Positions 50,238 through 60,500 of a stretch of DNA of 64,000 nucleotides are shown here, piece by piece. The DNA comes from Abyssibacter sp036156195. Lineage in GTDB: Bacteria; Pseudomonadota; Gammaproteobacteria; Nevskiales; OUC007. The DNA is taken from assembly GCA_036156195.1 (NCBI GenBank), contig JAYZUZ010000018.1, forward strand, positions 124,001 through 188,000, read 5' to 3'. A program made the position numbers and the translations under genes. Each line of letters begins with the position of its first letter. Position 1 is the first letter of the stretch. The notes below the pieces were generated by a model. It saw only the letters and a list, made by a program, of their open reading frames with translations. It was not told where the DNA came from and made no database searches.

Positions 50238-50933
50238 ATGGACGATGACGCACAGTCCGATCGACCCAGCAGTGGCCTGGCGCGCTATGGCGCGCCTTCC
50301 GAGGCCGTGATCGACGCCTGGCGTCTGCCACGGGGACGTCAGGCCAATGAACACTCCAGCGAGATCGCCGCTTCGCAACGCGCCCGCCTGCTGTTCGCCA
50401 TGAACGAATCGGTGGCGCAAAAGGGCTATGTCGCAACGACCGTGGCCGACATCACCCGGATCGCACGCGTTTCCCGCAGCGCCTTCTACGCCAACTTCAA
50501 GGACAAGGAAGCCTGTTTCATCGCTGCCTACGAGGCTGCGCATGTCGATGTGGTCGAACGCATCCGTCAGGCTCAGACACCCGAGATGTCCTGGCGCGAA
50601 CGATTGCGGACCACGCTGCGCGTGTATCTGGCCTTCAAGCAGGACCACCCCGCCCTGTCACGCACGCTGCTTGTGGAAATCCACGCCGCCGGACCCCGCG
50701 CGCGCGCCAAACGCGACTGGGGCCATCAACACTTCGCCGAAATGCAGCGCCGGCTGTACGCCTTGCGGCAAACCGAGGAGCCCGGACTGCCCGACCTGCC
50801 GGCACCGATCTTCCGCGGCGTGGTCGCGGCCATCGAGGAAATGGCAGCGACCTACGTCTGTGACGGCCGCACCGACGAAATTCTCGATCTGGAACCTGCA
50901 GCCATGCTGCTGCTGGAAAAAGTGTACGGCTAA
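50238..50933 (+). CDS. TetR-family transcriptional regulator
   Basis: The product is 231 residues. The helix-turn-helix (about residues 50-95) is clear: QRARLLFAMNESVAQKGY, TVADITRIARVSRSAFYANFKDKEACF. The C-terminal domain is all-helical for ligand binding. The N-terminal 45 residues are a polar extension, longer than typical. It is divergent from the VCBS/GXWXG lipoprotein operon with two matching operators between, and a terminator-like hairpin follows it. The ligand is unknown. Confidence 0.9.
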   Translation: MDDDAQSDRPSSGLARYGAPSEAVIDAWRLPRGRQANEHSSEIAASQRARLLFAMNESVAQKGYVATTVADITRIARVSRSAFYANFKDKEACFIAAYEAAHVDVVERIRQAQTPEMSWRERLRTTLRVYLAFKQDHPALSRTLLVEIHAAGPRARAKRDWGHQHFAEMQRRLYALRQTEEPGLPDLPAPIFRGVVAAIEEMAATYVCDGRTDEILDLEPAAMLLLEKVYG

Positions 50934-50949
50934 GCCATCACACCAACCG

Positions 50950-50967
50950 CCCGGCAGCGCCGGGTTT
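50950..50967 (+). terminator. Terminator after the TetR gene
   Basis: The stem CCCGGC-AGC-GCCGGG is followed by TTTGT, 17 bases after the TetR stop. The T-tract is short, so efficiency is uncertain. Confidence 0.5.
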
Positions 50968-51042
50968 GTGGACTGCAGCCGTCAGATGCTGTGGCCAGAC
51001 GCTCGCAATACCACGGCCCCAGCGGCCGGGAGGAGACCCCGA

Positions 51043-52542
51043 ATGAACACGACCCAGATGCCAGCCTCATCGGCCGTATTCCACTTGGCCTGTGCCGGTG
51101 TGACCAGCCTCATCCTGGCCCTTGGCACAGGCCCCGTATCGGCCCAAACCGGACCCGATCCGACCTCCGACCCCTGTGTGCTGCCGGCACCTGAGGCCGA
51201 GCCCATGACCGCAGCCTGGACCGAGCGCGACCTGCAGAATCAGGCCTGCGCCGAAGCTCGGGCGCAGGAGGTGCCCCTGAGCTGGAGCCTGGGACTGGGC
51301 CCGGATGAACTCCCCAGCCCCGTCCGCGATCCCTATCGCGCCCCTGCCAAGCACGATGGCCAGCGTTTCCGGTTCGCAACGGCCACGGTCACCAACCGTG
51401 ACGACGAAGCTCTGGCCGCAGAGATCTATCGGCCGTGCAGCCCGAGCAGCTGCACCGATGTCCCGGCGGGGCTGGTGGTTGCCGAACCACCGTACCCTGC
51501 CGTGCTTATCGTCCATGGGGGCGGCAGCCAGAAAGAACTGCACCGCTGGGCCGCCCAGCCTCTGGCGGAGGCCGGCTATATCGCGGTGAGCTTCGATGTC
51601 GCCTCCGGCAACCACGGGAGCGACGCCCAGGACATGGTCGAATGGTTGTTCTCGAGCGAGTTTCCGTTTGCGGATGAGCTGGACCGGGACCGCGTGGGGA
51701 TTACCGGGCATTCTCAGGGTGGCAGCACAGCCAGCCTCGTCGGCCAGCTGGACGAACGCCTGCGGGCCATTGTCGCCTGGGACAATCTCACCGCCGTCGA
51801 CCCCATGCTCTGGGCGGATGATATCGGCGTGGAGCCCCCGGCAGGACTGACGGTGACTACGCCGGCACTGGGCATTGGTGCGGATTACTATTTCACCCCG
51901 GAGCCGTACACCGACCACCCCGAGCCTCCCCCCTCGAATGGCGAAGGCGGGCGTGGCCGGGGGGTGTCTGCACACCCCAAGGACCTGGGCTATCAAGAGC
52001 TGCGGGCCGCCGGCGTCGATACGGCGCTGGTCATTCTGCGTGCGGGTACGCATCTGGACTTCACCCCACTCATGGCGGGCGCCGGCAGCCGCTACGGCGA
52101 ACCCTACGCCCTGTACCTCACACTGGCCTGGTTTGACCGCTATCTGAAGGGGCTGAGCGAACCCGACACCGCCGCTGACGGTTACCGCCGCCTCTTGGCC
52201 ACACAGTTTGATGACTCGGCCGATCGCCACAATCTGGGCGCCGGCTACTACGACCCGGTCGAAGGCAACCAGCCCTATCGCATTGCGGGCCTGTCCGTCT
52301 GTGATCGCATGTCGTTCTACTTCAATTCACGGCTGGCCATTACCGCCCCGGACAGCCACCAGCCAATCGCCACGGAAGACTGGAAAACCGCCTGCAAAGC
52401 CGATGCACTCCCCCAACCCGGCACCCCGGACACACCCGCGCCCGGTGTCCAGCCACCCACGGGTTCCAGCGGAGCCCTGGGCGGTAGCCTGCTGATCTTA
52501 CTCGCTGTGGGCGCGCTGCGACGCCGGTGGACAGTCGCCTAG
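51043..52542 (+). CDS. Exported alpha/beta hydrolase with GlyGly-CTERM-like tail
   Basis: The product is 499 residues from the ATG at 51043 (AGGAG 7 bases upstream); the longer frame back to 50428 lies inside the TetR gene. It has a signal peptide (cleavage near residue 36, GPVSA), then a hydrolase core with oxyanion segment LIVHGGGSQK and nucleophile Ser in GITGHSQGGS. The tail has a Pro-rich linker, SGALGGS, a hydrophobic stretch and RRR, the layout of rhombosortase-processed GlyGly-CTERM proteins. It is probably a surface-attached or secreted esterase/lipase; the substrate is unknown. Confidence 0.83.
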   Translation: MNTTQMPASSAVFHLACAGVTSLILALGTGPVSAQTGPDPTSDPCVLPAPEAEPMTAAWTERDLQNQACAEARAQEVPLSWSLGLGPDELPSPVRDPYRAPAKHDGQRFRFATATVTNRDDEALAAEIYRPCSPSSCTDVPAGLVVAEPPYPAVLIVHGGGSQKELHRWAAQPLAEAGYIAVSFDVASGNHGSDAQDMVEWLFSSEFPFADELDRDRVGITGHSQGGSTASLVGQLDERLRAIVAWDNLTAVDPMLWADDIGVEPPAGLTVTTPALGIGADYYFTPEPYTDHPEPPPSNGEGGRGRGVSAHPKDLGYQELRAAGVDTALVILRAGTHLDFTPLMAGAGSRYGEPYALYLTLAWFDRYLKGLSEPDTAADGYRRLLATQFDDSADRHNLGAGYYDPVEGNQPYRIAGLSVCDRMSFYFNSRLAITAPDSHQPIATEDWKTACKADALPQPGTPDTPAPGVQPPTGSSGALGGSLLILLAVGALRRRWTVA

Positions 52543-52560
52543 GCGAACGCGGAGCGATGC

Positions 52561-52606
52561 GCGCCACCCGGTCGCTGCCGGAATACCGGCTCCCTCGGGG
52601 TGGCGC
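52561..52606. terminator. Branched hairpin between convergent genes
   Basis: The outer stem GCGCCACCC (52561-52569) / GGGTGGCGC (52598-52606) encloses an inner stem GCCGG-AATA-CCGGC (52577-52590). It fills most of the 82-base gap between the hydrolase and the convergent oxidoreductase gene and is followed by AAAA on the plus strand. It is likely a termination or 3'-end protection structure. Confidence 0.4.
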
Positions 52607-52624
52607 AAAATGGTTGCTGTGTCT

Positions 52625-53743
52625 CTAGCGGCTGACCTCCAGCCGCGGCGCCTGCACCAGGCCGAAGCTTTGCAGCACCCCGAGGAGCTGGCGATGACCA
52701 AAGGCCTGGCAGGCCGAGGCAAAGCCCACCCGCGCCGGGGGTTGCTGCAGCAGGTGATAGGCCGTGTAGGCCTGTAACAGCCCTGTCTGCTTGTAGTTGC
52801 AATTGCCGTGGATCACGCAGTGGGCGCGTCCCAGCGGGCCGCTGGCGTGCACCGAATCCATGGAGGTGTTCACCCGGGGGTTCTCACGGGGTGGCATACC
52901 CGCCTGCACCGACGCCGCCATCTCCGACAAGGCCTTGCGCTGGGCCTCCGGCGGCAAGGGTTTGATCTCTTCCTCGACCTGGGCGGTCATCGCTGCCACG
53001 CCTTCCATGACGGTTCGATCAAAGACGCCTCCCATGGCCTTGACGTTGGCAACCCGCGGGTCCTGACGGAACCACACCGGATGCGCGGTGCCACCCCAGG
53101 GTAAGGCCAGTGCGGTGGCGTGCTGACCCGGTACGCAGACCTCCGCCGAGCTGTTGGCCGGCCAGGCCGTGTAGCTGTTGTTTTCCAGGTAGAAGAAGTC
53201 GGAAGTCAGAATGCTGAAGATGGTCTGGGTGGAGGCGTAGGTCGGCATTCCCTTCCACAACACCAGGATGTCCAGCGTATCGAGCCCCGGCGTTTCCAGA
53301 CAGATGTTCGCGGCGATCTCGCCGGTGGTGTACATCTGCGCGGTTCCCGGCGACAGCAGCAGCCCCTTGTCCGCAAAGGCGGCGCCCCAGCGCTGCTCGC
53401 AGTCCATCATCCAGTTTTGCTCACCGTTGGTATCGGTGTAGTGCACACCGGCCGCGAGGCAGGCCTCGACAGCCTCGGCGCCCAGCTGCATGAACGGACC
53501 CACCATGTTGCAAAGCACCTGGGTGCCGGTCAGCAGTTCGGTCAGTGCCTCGGTGCTGTGCTCGACCTCCACCACCTCGTAATCGGCCGTTTCAATGCCC
53601 GGCACCTTGTCCATCACTGATTGAATCCGCGCAGCATCCCGCCCTGCGGCGATGAATGGCACGCCATACTCACGCAGATACTCGGCCACCAGGCGCCCGG
53701 TGTAACCGGTGACGCCATAAATCACGACTGGCTTCTTGCTCAT
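52625..53743 (-). CDS. Saccharopine-dehydrogenase-like NAD(P)-binding oxidoreductase
   Basis: The product is 372 residues. The N-terminal Rossmann fold starts VVIYGVTGYTGRLVAEYL (glycine motif GVTGYTG), followed by AAGRDAARIQ and NMVGPFMQLGAEAVEACLAAGVHYTDTNGE, typical of saccharopine reductase-like/trans-enoyl-reductase proteins of the DUF5938/SCCPDH type. These act on membrane lipids or polyketide intermediates in other bacteria; no lysine-pathway context is present. The ATG at 53743 follows GGAGG. It is monocistronic, convergent with the hydrolase. Confidence 0.83.
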   Translation of the reverse strand: MSKKPVVIYGVTGYTGRLVAEYLREYGVPFIAAGRDAARIQSVMDKVPGIETADYEVVEVEHSTEALTELLTGTQVLCNMVGPFMQLGAEAVEACLAAGVHYTDTNGEQNWMMDCEQRWGAAFADKGLLLSPGTAQMYTTGEIAANICLETPGLDTLDILVLWKGMPTYASTQTIFSILTSDFFYLENNSYTAWPANSSAEVCVPGQHATALALPWGGTAHPVWFRQDPRVANVKAMGGVFDRTVMEGVAAMTAQVEEEIKPLPPEAQRKALSEMAASVQAGMPPRENPRVNTSMDSVHASGPLGRAHCVIHGNCNYKQTGLLQAYTAYHLLQQPPARVGFASACQAFGHRQLLGVLQSFGLVQAPRLEVSR

Positions 53744-53950
53744 GCCCCTGCCTCCCATGGAAAGATTCGCCGCACCGCGGTCGATTCACAGCAGGCAGCG
53801 AAAGGCAGCCTAGGGCGACCGCACAGACGGGCCGACCACCCAAGGGGGTAGCTGGCATGGGCAGGGCGCGACACACCGCCCTCGTGCAAGCGGTCGCCCG
53901 GGGCCGGGAGCCACTCACCGCAAGCCATGCGGCGAGTGGTCAGCGGCTAG

Positions 53951-54214
53951 GGAAACACTGATCTATTCGCACCACCAAGACGGAGCCGGTTTTCGCGCGA
54001 GCCCAGGCGGAGAGAGTGCTGCTTGGTTGTTCCAAGTCAGCGAACGACAACGCAGGATCGCGGGAAAACCGGCCCGTTCCGTCTGGATTGCGCCTGAAAA
54101 CAGGCCAGACCACGTTACTCGTCGCTCATTTGGAATGACCAAACTTCGCTCCTCGCGCCTTGCCTGGCCTGCTTTCGGGCAGCAACTTGGCGGCGCGAAT
54201 AGATCAGTGTTTCC
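53951..54214. mobile_element. 264-bp MITE-like element with CTAG target duplication
   Basis: Terminal inverted repeats of 20 bases, GGAAACACTGATCTATTCGC (53951-53970) and its complement (54195-54214), are flanked by CTAG on both sides (53947-53950 and 54215-54218). The interior is an imperfect long inverted repeat: 54021-54050 resembles the complement of 54119-54147. There is no transposase frame. A 4-bp CTAG duplication and GGAA ends fit the IS5 group. The right-hand CTAG supplies the TAG stop of the neighbouring lipoprotein gene. The remaining 188 bases of this intergenic region (53759-53946) show nothing recognisable. Confidence 0.82.
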
Positions 54215-57200
54215 CTAGGGAAAGACGCGGCGCTCATCCTTGCGCAGGCTGACGAAGCGGGTCTGCGACCCCGGTACGCTGGTATCGCTGTCGAAGACAA
54301 TGCCCAGCGTGCAAACGCCCGCACTCTCGTTGGCCTCGTCGTTCCGACAATCGTCGCCGACGTCCGTGCAGGTGACCTCCACAGCCGCCACACGGCGGTC
54401 CGCGGCGAGCTGGCTGTTGTTCCAGAGCAGCGAGGCTGCCTCGTCATCCGGCCCTGACACCGGCGCCATGACCTCGGGTGCATTGGCGGCGTCCACCGTG
54501 ACGTAGGCACCACTGGCGGTCACCAGGCGTACGGTGGCCTGATCGTCCTGGCAGGCACCGGAATCACTGACCGTGGCCGTACCGAACACCTGTGGCCTGA
54601 CCACCAGCAATGAACCCAGGGGAATACGCCCCGCAGCCGTCACCAGCGTGACATCGAACTCGGTTGCACTGCGCCCAGCCGATAGCTGGGGTACGCCAAA
54701 GCTGATCTCATGCTGGCGGGTCGTCGGCACATCGGGCTCGTCGTACCGGATCAGCTCCAGGTCACGCAGAATCTCACCTTGGGCGCTGGACGCATACTCC
54801 ACCGAGGCACCGGTCAGATCCAGCGCATCCAGCCTGTAGCCCACTACAAAGACCCGGCTGCCTCCGGTGGCTGGCGATGTCCCTCCCGCAAACCCGTCGA
54901 CGCGCGGCGCGCCAAGAATTTCGTATTCACCCACCTCGATGACCACCTCGGCCGAATCAAAGTTTTCGGGGTTCTCGAGGGTGTAGACCAGACTGACATC
55001 CAGCGTACCCGGCAGAAACGCGCCATCCACCTCGATGACGCTGCGCAGAGCGGCGCCGGACAGCCGCAGGAATCGATTCTCGGCAGGCACGCCACCACTG
55101 TAGTTCGATGCATCCAGCGGGACATCGACTTCGGCATAGGCGTTGGCACCGGTTCGCCCTCCCAGGCGCAGGCTGGGATAAAAGGCGGTGGCCGGTGACT
55201 GATCCTCGGCAATGGCACTGCCCTGAATCTCCAACGTGTTCGCGGAATCGGCAGCCGTGGCGTCAAACTGGCCACGCAGGGCGGCAATCTCCAGCACCGG
55301 CTCGGCCTTGAACACGATCTTGCGCGGCGTGGTGGCGAACTGCACGGCGGAAATCGACGTATTCACCGCAAACGTGATCACCGAGAGCAGGCGCTGGCTG
55401 GCCTCGTCGGCCGCCCGGTCCAGCAGGTTTTCGATCACATCCTGTGGTCGGGATGGATAACAGGATCCCAAGGTTCTGAACTTGAGCAACTGGACGAACA
55501 GGCCGGTGAAGTAGGTCCGGATCTCCTTGGCCAGGGCCTCTGCATCCAGACTGCCGTCGGGCTTCGTGGCGCCACTCGCCTTCTGATAGAACTCCGCGAG
55601 GCTTTGTGTCCCGCCAAACACCTCGAAGGCCACATTGGACACACAGGCGATGTTGTTGTCATCAATCAGCGCCCCCGACAGTTCGCTCAGCACCGGTAAG
55701 ACGATGAGGTCCACCAGCGCCCGCTTGCGCAGCAGCTCAAATACACGCTTTTCTGCTGGCGTCATTGCCGGGCTGGCCTGGCCGACCCCGAAACCGCCCG
55801 TGATGATCTCGACCTGACAGGGTTCGATGCCGCACAACGGCGTCTTGGTGGCGTCCGATGCTTCCAGGTAGGCGAATGGCCGCTTAAAGGCAATGGCGCC
55901 CTGATCCGAGCCAAACTCGAGATTGAAGAAGCCCCCGGTCCCGCCAACAATGTCGGCGCCGAATATCCCGCGCGACACCGCGATGTGATTGCGCAGCAGC
56001 TTGCCGCCCCGGCGCACGGCTACGCTGGAAGCCAGCTCGTTACTGCTGACCATGCAGAGATCCGATGGCCGGAACGATCGGGGCCGCCCGCCCAACGTCC
56101 GGCACAAGTCCAGTACGCTGCCCACGCTGAACAAGGCGTACTCGCTGTTCGGCCCCAGACTGCCGTCAGGCGTTACATAGTTCACGCGCTGACCCAGCGC
56201 CTCGCCCTGAGAAATGCCCGGCGAGGCCACATTCTTCCGTGGCTGTTCCTGGCTGAAGGTCGTTCGTGCCAGTTCACGAATCGCGTCCACTGCGATCAGG
56301 CTGTCTGCCGCCTGCCCGCTCTCTACGGCCTGCTCCACCGCCCGTTCGGCCGTTGGATCGGCGGCCATGGCCATTAAGAGCTCATGGCGAAAATCTCCCC
56401 AGTCCAGCGCGGGCAATGACCAGGCACGACGACCTTGCCAGGCCTGCGACAACACAACGGTCTGCGCATTGAGATGGGCGGTGTCCTCGTCCGGCCAGAT
56501 CGTCAGAGAACGACCGAGCAGGGCCTTTTCGCTGGCGGCCTCCAGCACCTGAAGGCGGATGGTCTGCGGCGCGTCCGTGGCGACCCAGAACCGGCCCGGA
56601 TTCCGATCGTCCAACGTCGACATACCCCGCTCATCGGCATAGACCAGCGGACCGAACCGCGCGGCCCAGTCGGGTGAAATCTGCACCGTCACAGCACGCT
56701 GGACCTGCAGCGGGAACTGCTGAACGATCCGGTCATTCTGTTTCAGCGCCACGGGGCCGGACACGGCATCCGAGGGCAGCCGCAGTTCCAGTCGATCGTC
56801 GGCTGCACTGAGCACCGGCAGCGGCTCATCCGCCAGCCACAGCGATGCATCGCGCAGATTCAATCCGCGCAGGGCCAGCACCCGGTCCTGTTGCGCCGCG
56901 GCGGGCTCGACCACCCAAGCACTGCCAGAGGCGTACACCTGCATGGGCATTGCCTGCGTCTGCCAGGCAGCAGTGGCCACTGCGATCGCCTGGATGCCCT
57001 GCAACGCGCCCGCCTCACGCAACTGGTACCGACCTGGCGCTACCTCGACCAACTCAGCCAGACGCGAGGCATCACCGCCCAGCAACAGCGCATGGGGATG
57101 CTCATCCAGCAACGCGTCCCCGACGATCTCCAGCTCGATTTCACCATCGGGGTGCAGTACCCGGTCGATCAACCGCCCCTGCACGCGAATTCCCGCCCGG

Positions 57201-57550
57201 ACGAGGCCCAGCCGCTGCTCATCCAGCGCCACGGTGGCGGGCAGATCCGGCGCCACATCCATGCGATCGGGCAGACCGTCACCATCGCGGTCGGCTGAGG
57301 CCGCATCCGGCTGGCTTCCGGGAGACGGTGGCAAAACGGCCACACCATCCGTGTAGAAATACGGAGAGCCGGGAGCGCCGAGCGGAATCACGCCGACGGA
57401 TTCGTCGTCTGATGGCTGGCCGGTCAACGGGTCCGTCTCGTCAACGGTCACGGCCCCCGTGTCCTGATGACCGCCGGAGCACGCTGTGAGAAATAGCGCC
57501 GCCAGCATGGCCACCCGAGTCGGTCCGGACAATCGTCTCTGCTGCATCAT
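54215..57550 (-). CDS. Very large exported lipoprotein with TSP3-like loop
   Basis: The product is 1111 residues with a lipoprotein signal (AALFLTACSGG, modified Cys near residue 24), then a single DxDGDG loop (SADRDGDGLPDRMD, about residue 90). A beta-rich series follows in which one segment (about 225-295) resembles an IPT/TIG domain. The long central part (about 420-760) contains several Cys and no recognisable fold; the C-terminal 300 residues look like further immunoglobulin-like modules. It overlaps the upstream gene by 4 bases and ends exactly at the MITE target site. It is likely an outer-membrane or surface-anchored partner of the two co-transcribed giant proteins. Function not recognised. 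Confidence 0.78.
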   Translation of the reverse strand: MMQQRRLSGPTRVAMLAALFLTACSGGHQDTGAVTVDETDPLTGQPSDDESVGVIPLGAPGSPYFYTDGVAVLPPSPGSQPDAASADRDGDGLPDRMDVAPDLPATVALDEQRLGLVRAGIRVQGRLIDRVLHPDGEIELEIVGDALLDEHPHALLLGGDASRLAELVEVAPGRYQLREAGALQGIQAIAVATAAWQTQAMPMQVYASGSAWVVEPAAAQQDRVLALRGLNLRDASLWLADEPLPVLSAADDRLELRLPSDAVSGPVALKQNDRIVQQFPLQVQRAVTVQISPDWAARFGPLVYADERGMSTLDDRNPGRFWVATDAPQTIRLQVLEAASEKALLGRSLTIWPDEDTAHLNAQTVVLSQAWQGRRAWSLPALDWGDFRHELLMAMAADPTAERAVEQAVESGQAADSLIAVDAIRELARTTFSQEQPRKNVASPGISQGEALGQRVNYVTPDGSLGPNSEYALFSVGSVLDLCRTLGGRPRSFRPSDLCMVSSNELASSVAVRRGGKLLRNHIAVSRGIFGADIVGGTGGFFNLEFGSDQGAIAFKRPFAYLEASDATKTPLCGIEPCQVEIITGGFGVGQASPAMTPAEKRVFELLRKRALVDLIVLPVLSELSGALIDDNNIACVSNVAFEVFGGTQSLAEFYQKASGATKPDGSLDAEALAKEIRTYFTGLFVQLLKFRTLGSCYPSRPQDVIENLLDRAADEASQRLLSVITFAVNTSISAVQFATTPRKIVFKAEPVLEIAALRGQFDATAADSANTLEIQGSAIAEDQSPATAFYPSLRLGGRTGANAYAEVDVPLDASNYSGGVPAENRFLRLSGAALRSVIEVDGAFLPGTLDVSLVYTLENPENFDSAEVVIEVGEYEILGAPRVDGFAGGTSPATGGSRVFVVGYRLDALDLTGASVEYASSAQGEILRDLELIRYDEPDVPTTRQHEISFGVPQLSAGRSATEFDVTLVTAAGRIPLGSLLVVRPQVFGTATVSDSGACQDDQATVRLVTASGAYVTVDAANAPEVMAPVSGPDDEAASLLWNNSQLAADRRVAAVEVTCTDVGDDCRNDEANESAGVCTLGIVFDSDTSVPGSQTRFVSLRKDERRVFP

Positions 57551-60500
57551 GGTTCGGTCACCTCGATCTCAATAGGCAGCTGGACCGTGGCCCCGCCAGG
57601 GTCCGCGATGTCGACCGCAAAGGATGTCGTGCCGCTCAGGGGGCGGCCGTCGGTCCGGAACACCCGCCGCAGGAAGTCCGGCTCGCCGCCCTGCCGGACA
57701 TAGACGAGCATCTCCCCGCCTGGCAGCGCGAGTGGCAGCACAGGCGGATCGCAGCGCAGATCGCCCAGCCGCTCGATCTGATCGCCGGTGTCGTCCACAA
57801 GGACCAGACGACAATGGACACCGTCGTCGCTCGACACCAGCGGCAACTCGACACCGGTCACGCCCTGGTCGGTGGCGATCCGTATCGGCAGTGGTCGGCC
57901 GGCAAACTCGGTCGGCTGCTCATTCAGGACAACCAGCGGTGCGAGCCGTGGCGCAGCGCCCCCGGCCGCCGGCACATAGGCCTCGAGATCGATGCGCAGC
58001 AAGCCCTCGCGCGATTGCGACAACGGCGTGTTCCAGAACAGCTGTCGCCCTGCGGTTGCCAGCGTGCCGAGGTCGAAGCGATCAAACTCCGGGTAATCCG
58101 CGACCGACACAGCCTCGACCGGCTGGTTGCCACCCAGCCAGCGGTGGACCTGAACCTGACCATCCACCTGCACGCCGAGCAGCAAGCCGTCCTGCTCGCT
58201 GACAATGCCCACCGGCGGCACGAAGGAGTTCGGCAACTCGCCTACGGTCGACAGCGCATCCTGCGCGTCAACACGCCACCAGCGGTAGCCGTTCAGCGTC
58301 TCAAAGTCATCCACCGCAACCAGCAGCTCCTGCCCCAGGGCAAACAGCGCAGCCACGCGATTGGGCAGGCTGTGGACCAGCCGCATGCCACCCAGACCGT
58401 CGGCGCAGAACAACTGGCTGTCCTCGGCGACACAGAGCCGCTCTCCCCGCTGGGCCAGAATCTGGCTGGTGGAAAAGCCTAGGCAGGCCGTGGAGGACCG
58501 CTGGGTTGTGGCGGTCTCGGCATCCACCGATACCCAGACGGAGCCGTCGCAGAAGTACAAGTCGCCGGTCGACGCCTCGACACGTCCGTCCAGACTCAGC
58601 GCAAACGGGCCGCTGCCTCCCGTGGAACGCAGCCCCCGCATCGGGTCGTAGACGAACAGTTCGCTGCTGAGCCCACCGCTGAGGTACAGCACCGGCTGCT
58701 CACCCGCCGAAAGCAACTCGCCGATATCGGAGACCGGAATCACCTCCCGTGTCTCGGTCAGGCCGTCGAAGATGACCAGGTCAGAGGCCGCATCGTCGGT
58801 CCCAGATCGAATAAACGCCACCCGGGTTCTGCCGACCGCTGCAATATCCTGAACGCCCCGCTCGGTCACGGCTTGCTCGCCGTTAAAGGCGTGGAAGCGG
58901 AATCCCTCCGCATCGGCTACAAAGCGCCCGCCCTCAGGGGTTCCTGTGAATGCGCCGCGTGTGAGCGCTTCCCCGTTCGGCTCCCGAACAAAACGGAACA
59001 AATCACTGTTCGTCACATCCAGCCTGCCCCCCTGCTCCACGGCAAATGCCGCGGTGGCCACGACCTCGGGCGGCAGATCGGCAGCGGTCACGACCACCAC
59101 AACGGCCGTGGTGGCCATCCGGTCCAGGCGGTCGGTCACCTGCAGCTCGAAGCCATAGGTCGTATCCGACGCCTGCTCGGGCGCAGTCCAGCGCGCCACC
59201 GCCTGCTCCGCACCCTGCAGCGTGACGGTCGGTCCACTGCTCTGCACCCAGCGATAGCGGAGTCCACCGCCCGCAGGATCCTGGCTGCCCGACCCATCCA
59301 ATGAGACCTCGACGCCAGCCGCCACACGATCGGGCGCAGACGCGACAGCGGTCGGTGCATCGGGCTCAGCATCCACGGGCGGTGCGTCGAGAATCTCGAC
59401 CAAAATGCGCTGCTCCGGCACGAGGCTGCGCGCACCGTCCACTGCGGTGATCACCACACTGAACTGCTCGGTCGGTTCTGTCTCCTGGTCAGGCAAGACC
59501 GGCAGACGCAGCAGCACCAGGCGTTGACCCGCCGGGATACGCAGCGTCTCCTGAACCGGACTGAAGTCCAGGCCCTCGGTCGCCGTATCGCCGTCGAGCA
59601 ATGCCGTCTCGACGCGAATGGACACATCGAAATCCACGGCGCGATCCAGCGTGAAACTCAGAACCGCCGTCGTGCCGACTGGCCCCTCCACCACGCGCGC
59701 ACGGCTGTCTGCCTGCAGGGCGGGTGTATTGGGCACACCCAGGCAGCGATCGGAGACGTCGTTGGGACAAAGATCATTCTGATCCGAAAGACCGTCACCA
59801 TCCGTATCCGCGAGACGCGGATCACCGGCGGTGAGAATGGGCGACAAGGCCAGTTCATCCCGGTTGCTCACGCCATCACCATCCGAGTCGGCGTCCGCGA
59901 TCAGCAGGCTGGGATCGGCCTCCAGCGTGTCGAGATCTACAATCAGCAGCAGCCGGGCGAGATAGCTCCGCGCGCGATCACGCGCCAACGCCGCCACCAC
60001 ATCTCCCTCGGTGGCAAACACCGGGCAGCGCTGGTCAAATGCCTGCCGCGCCGCCGCATCGAGACTGGCGAGATAGGCATCTGCCACCAGGCACCCCTCT
60101 GGCGGCCGGTCAAAGCTGTCGGCCAGACGGCGAGCCACCCAGACATCACTGAACTCGGCATCCGGCAAGGCCTCGGCTGTGGTCGCCTCGTCAATAAAAG
60201 CGCCCAGCTCCGCGTAGGCGGCCAGGGCCTCGGTCTCGGCGCGCAGTGCCTCGGTCAGGCGCTGAATGAGCTCACCCAGGCCGCCCGGCAGAGGGCCGGC
60301 TCGCAGCCGATCCACGAATGCAGTCAGCCACTCGCGGGGCTGGGTCGGCACGCGGCTGTTAAAGAGGATCGGCGTGGGTCCTGCATTCACCCTCGCCTCA
60401 TCACTGAGCAGTTTTTCCAGGACGTAGGCCACACGTGTGCTGGACCAGTCCACCGCCTGCCGGGTATCGACCACCAGCACCTGCTCCAGCCAGGCGATGA

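Noticed and set aside
50428..51042. N-terminal extension of the exported hydrolase
   Set aside because: It overlaps the TetR gene in another frame; the signal peptide and ribosome site set the start at 51043.
51067..52230. 387-codon minus-strand open frame
   Set aside because: Antisense to the exported hydrolase, whose signal peptide, GHSQGG motif and sorting tail are convincing.
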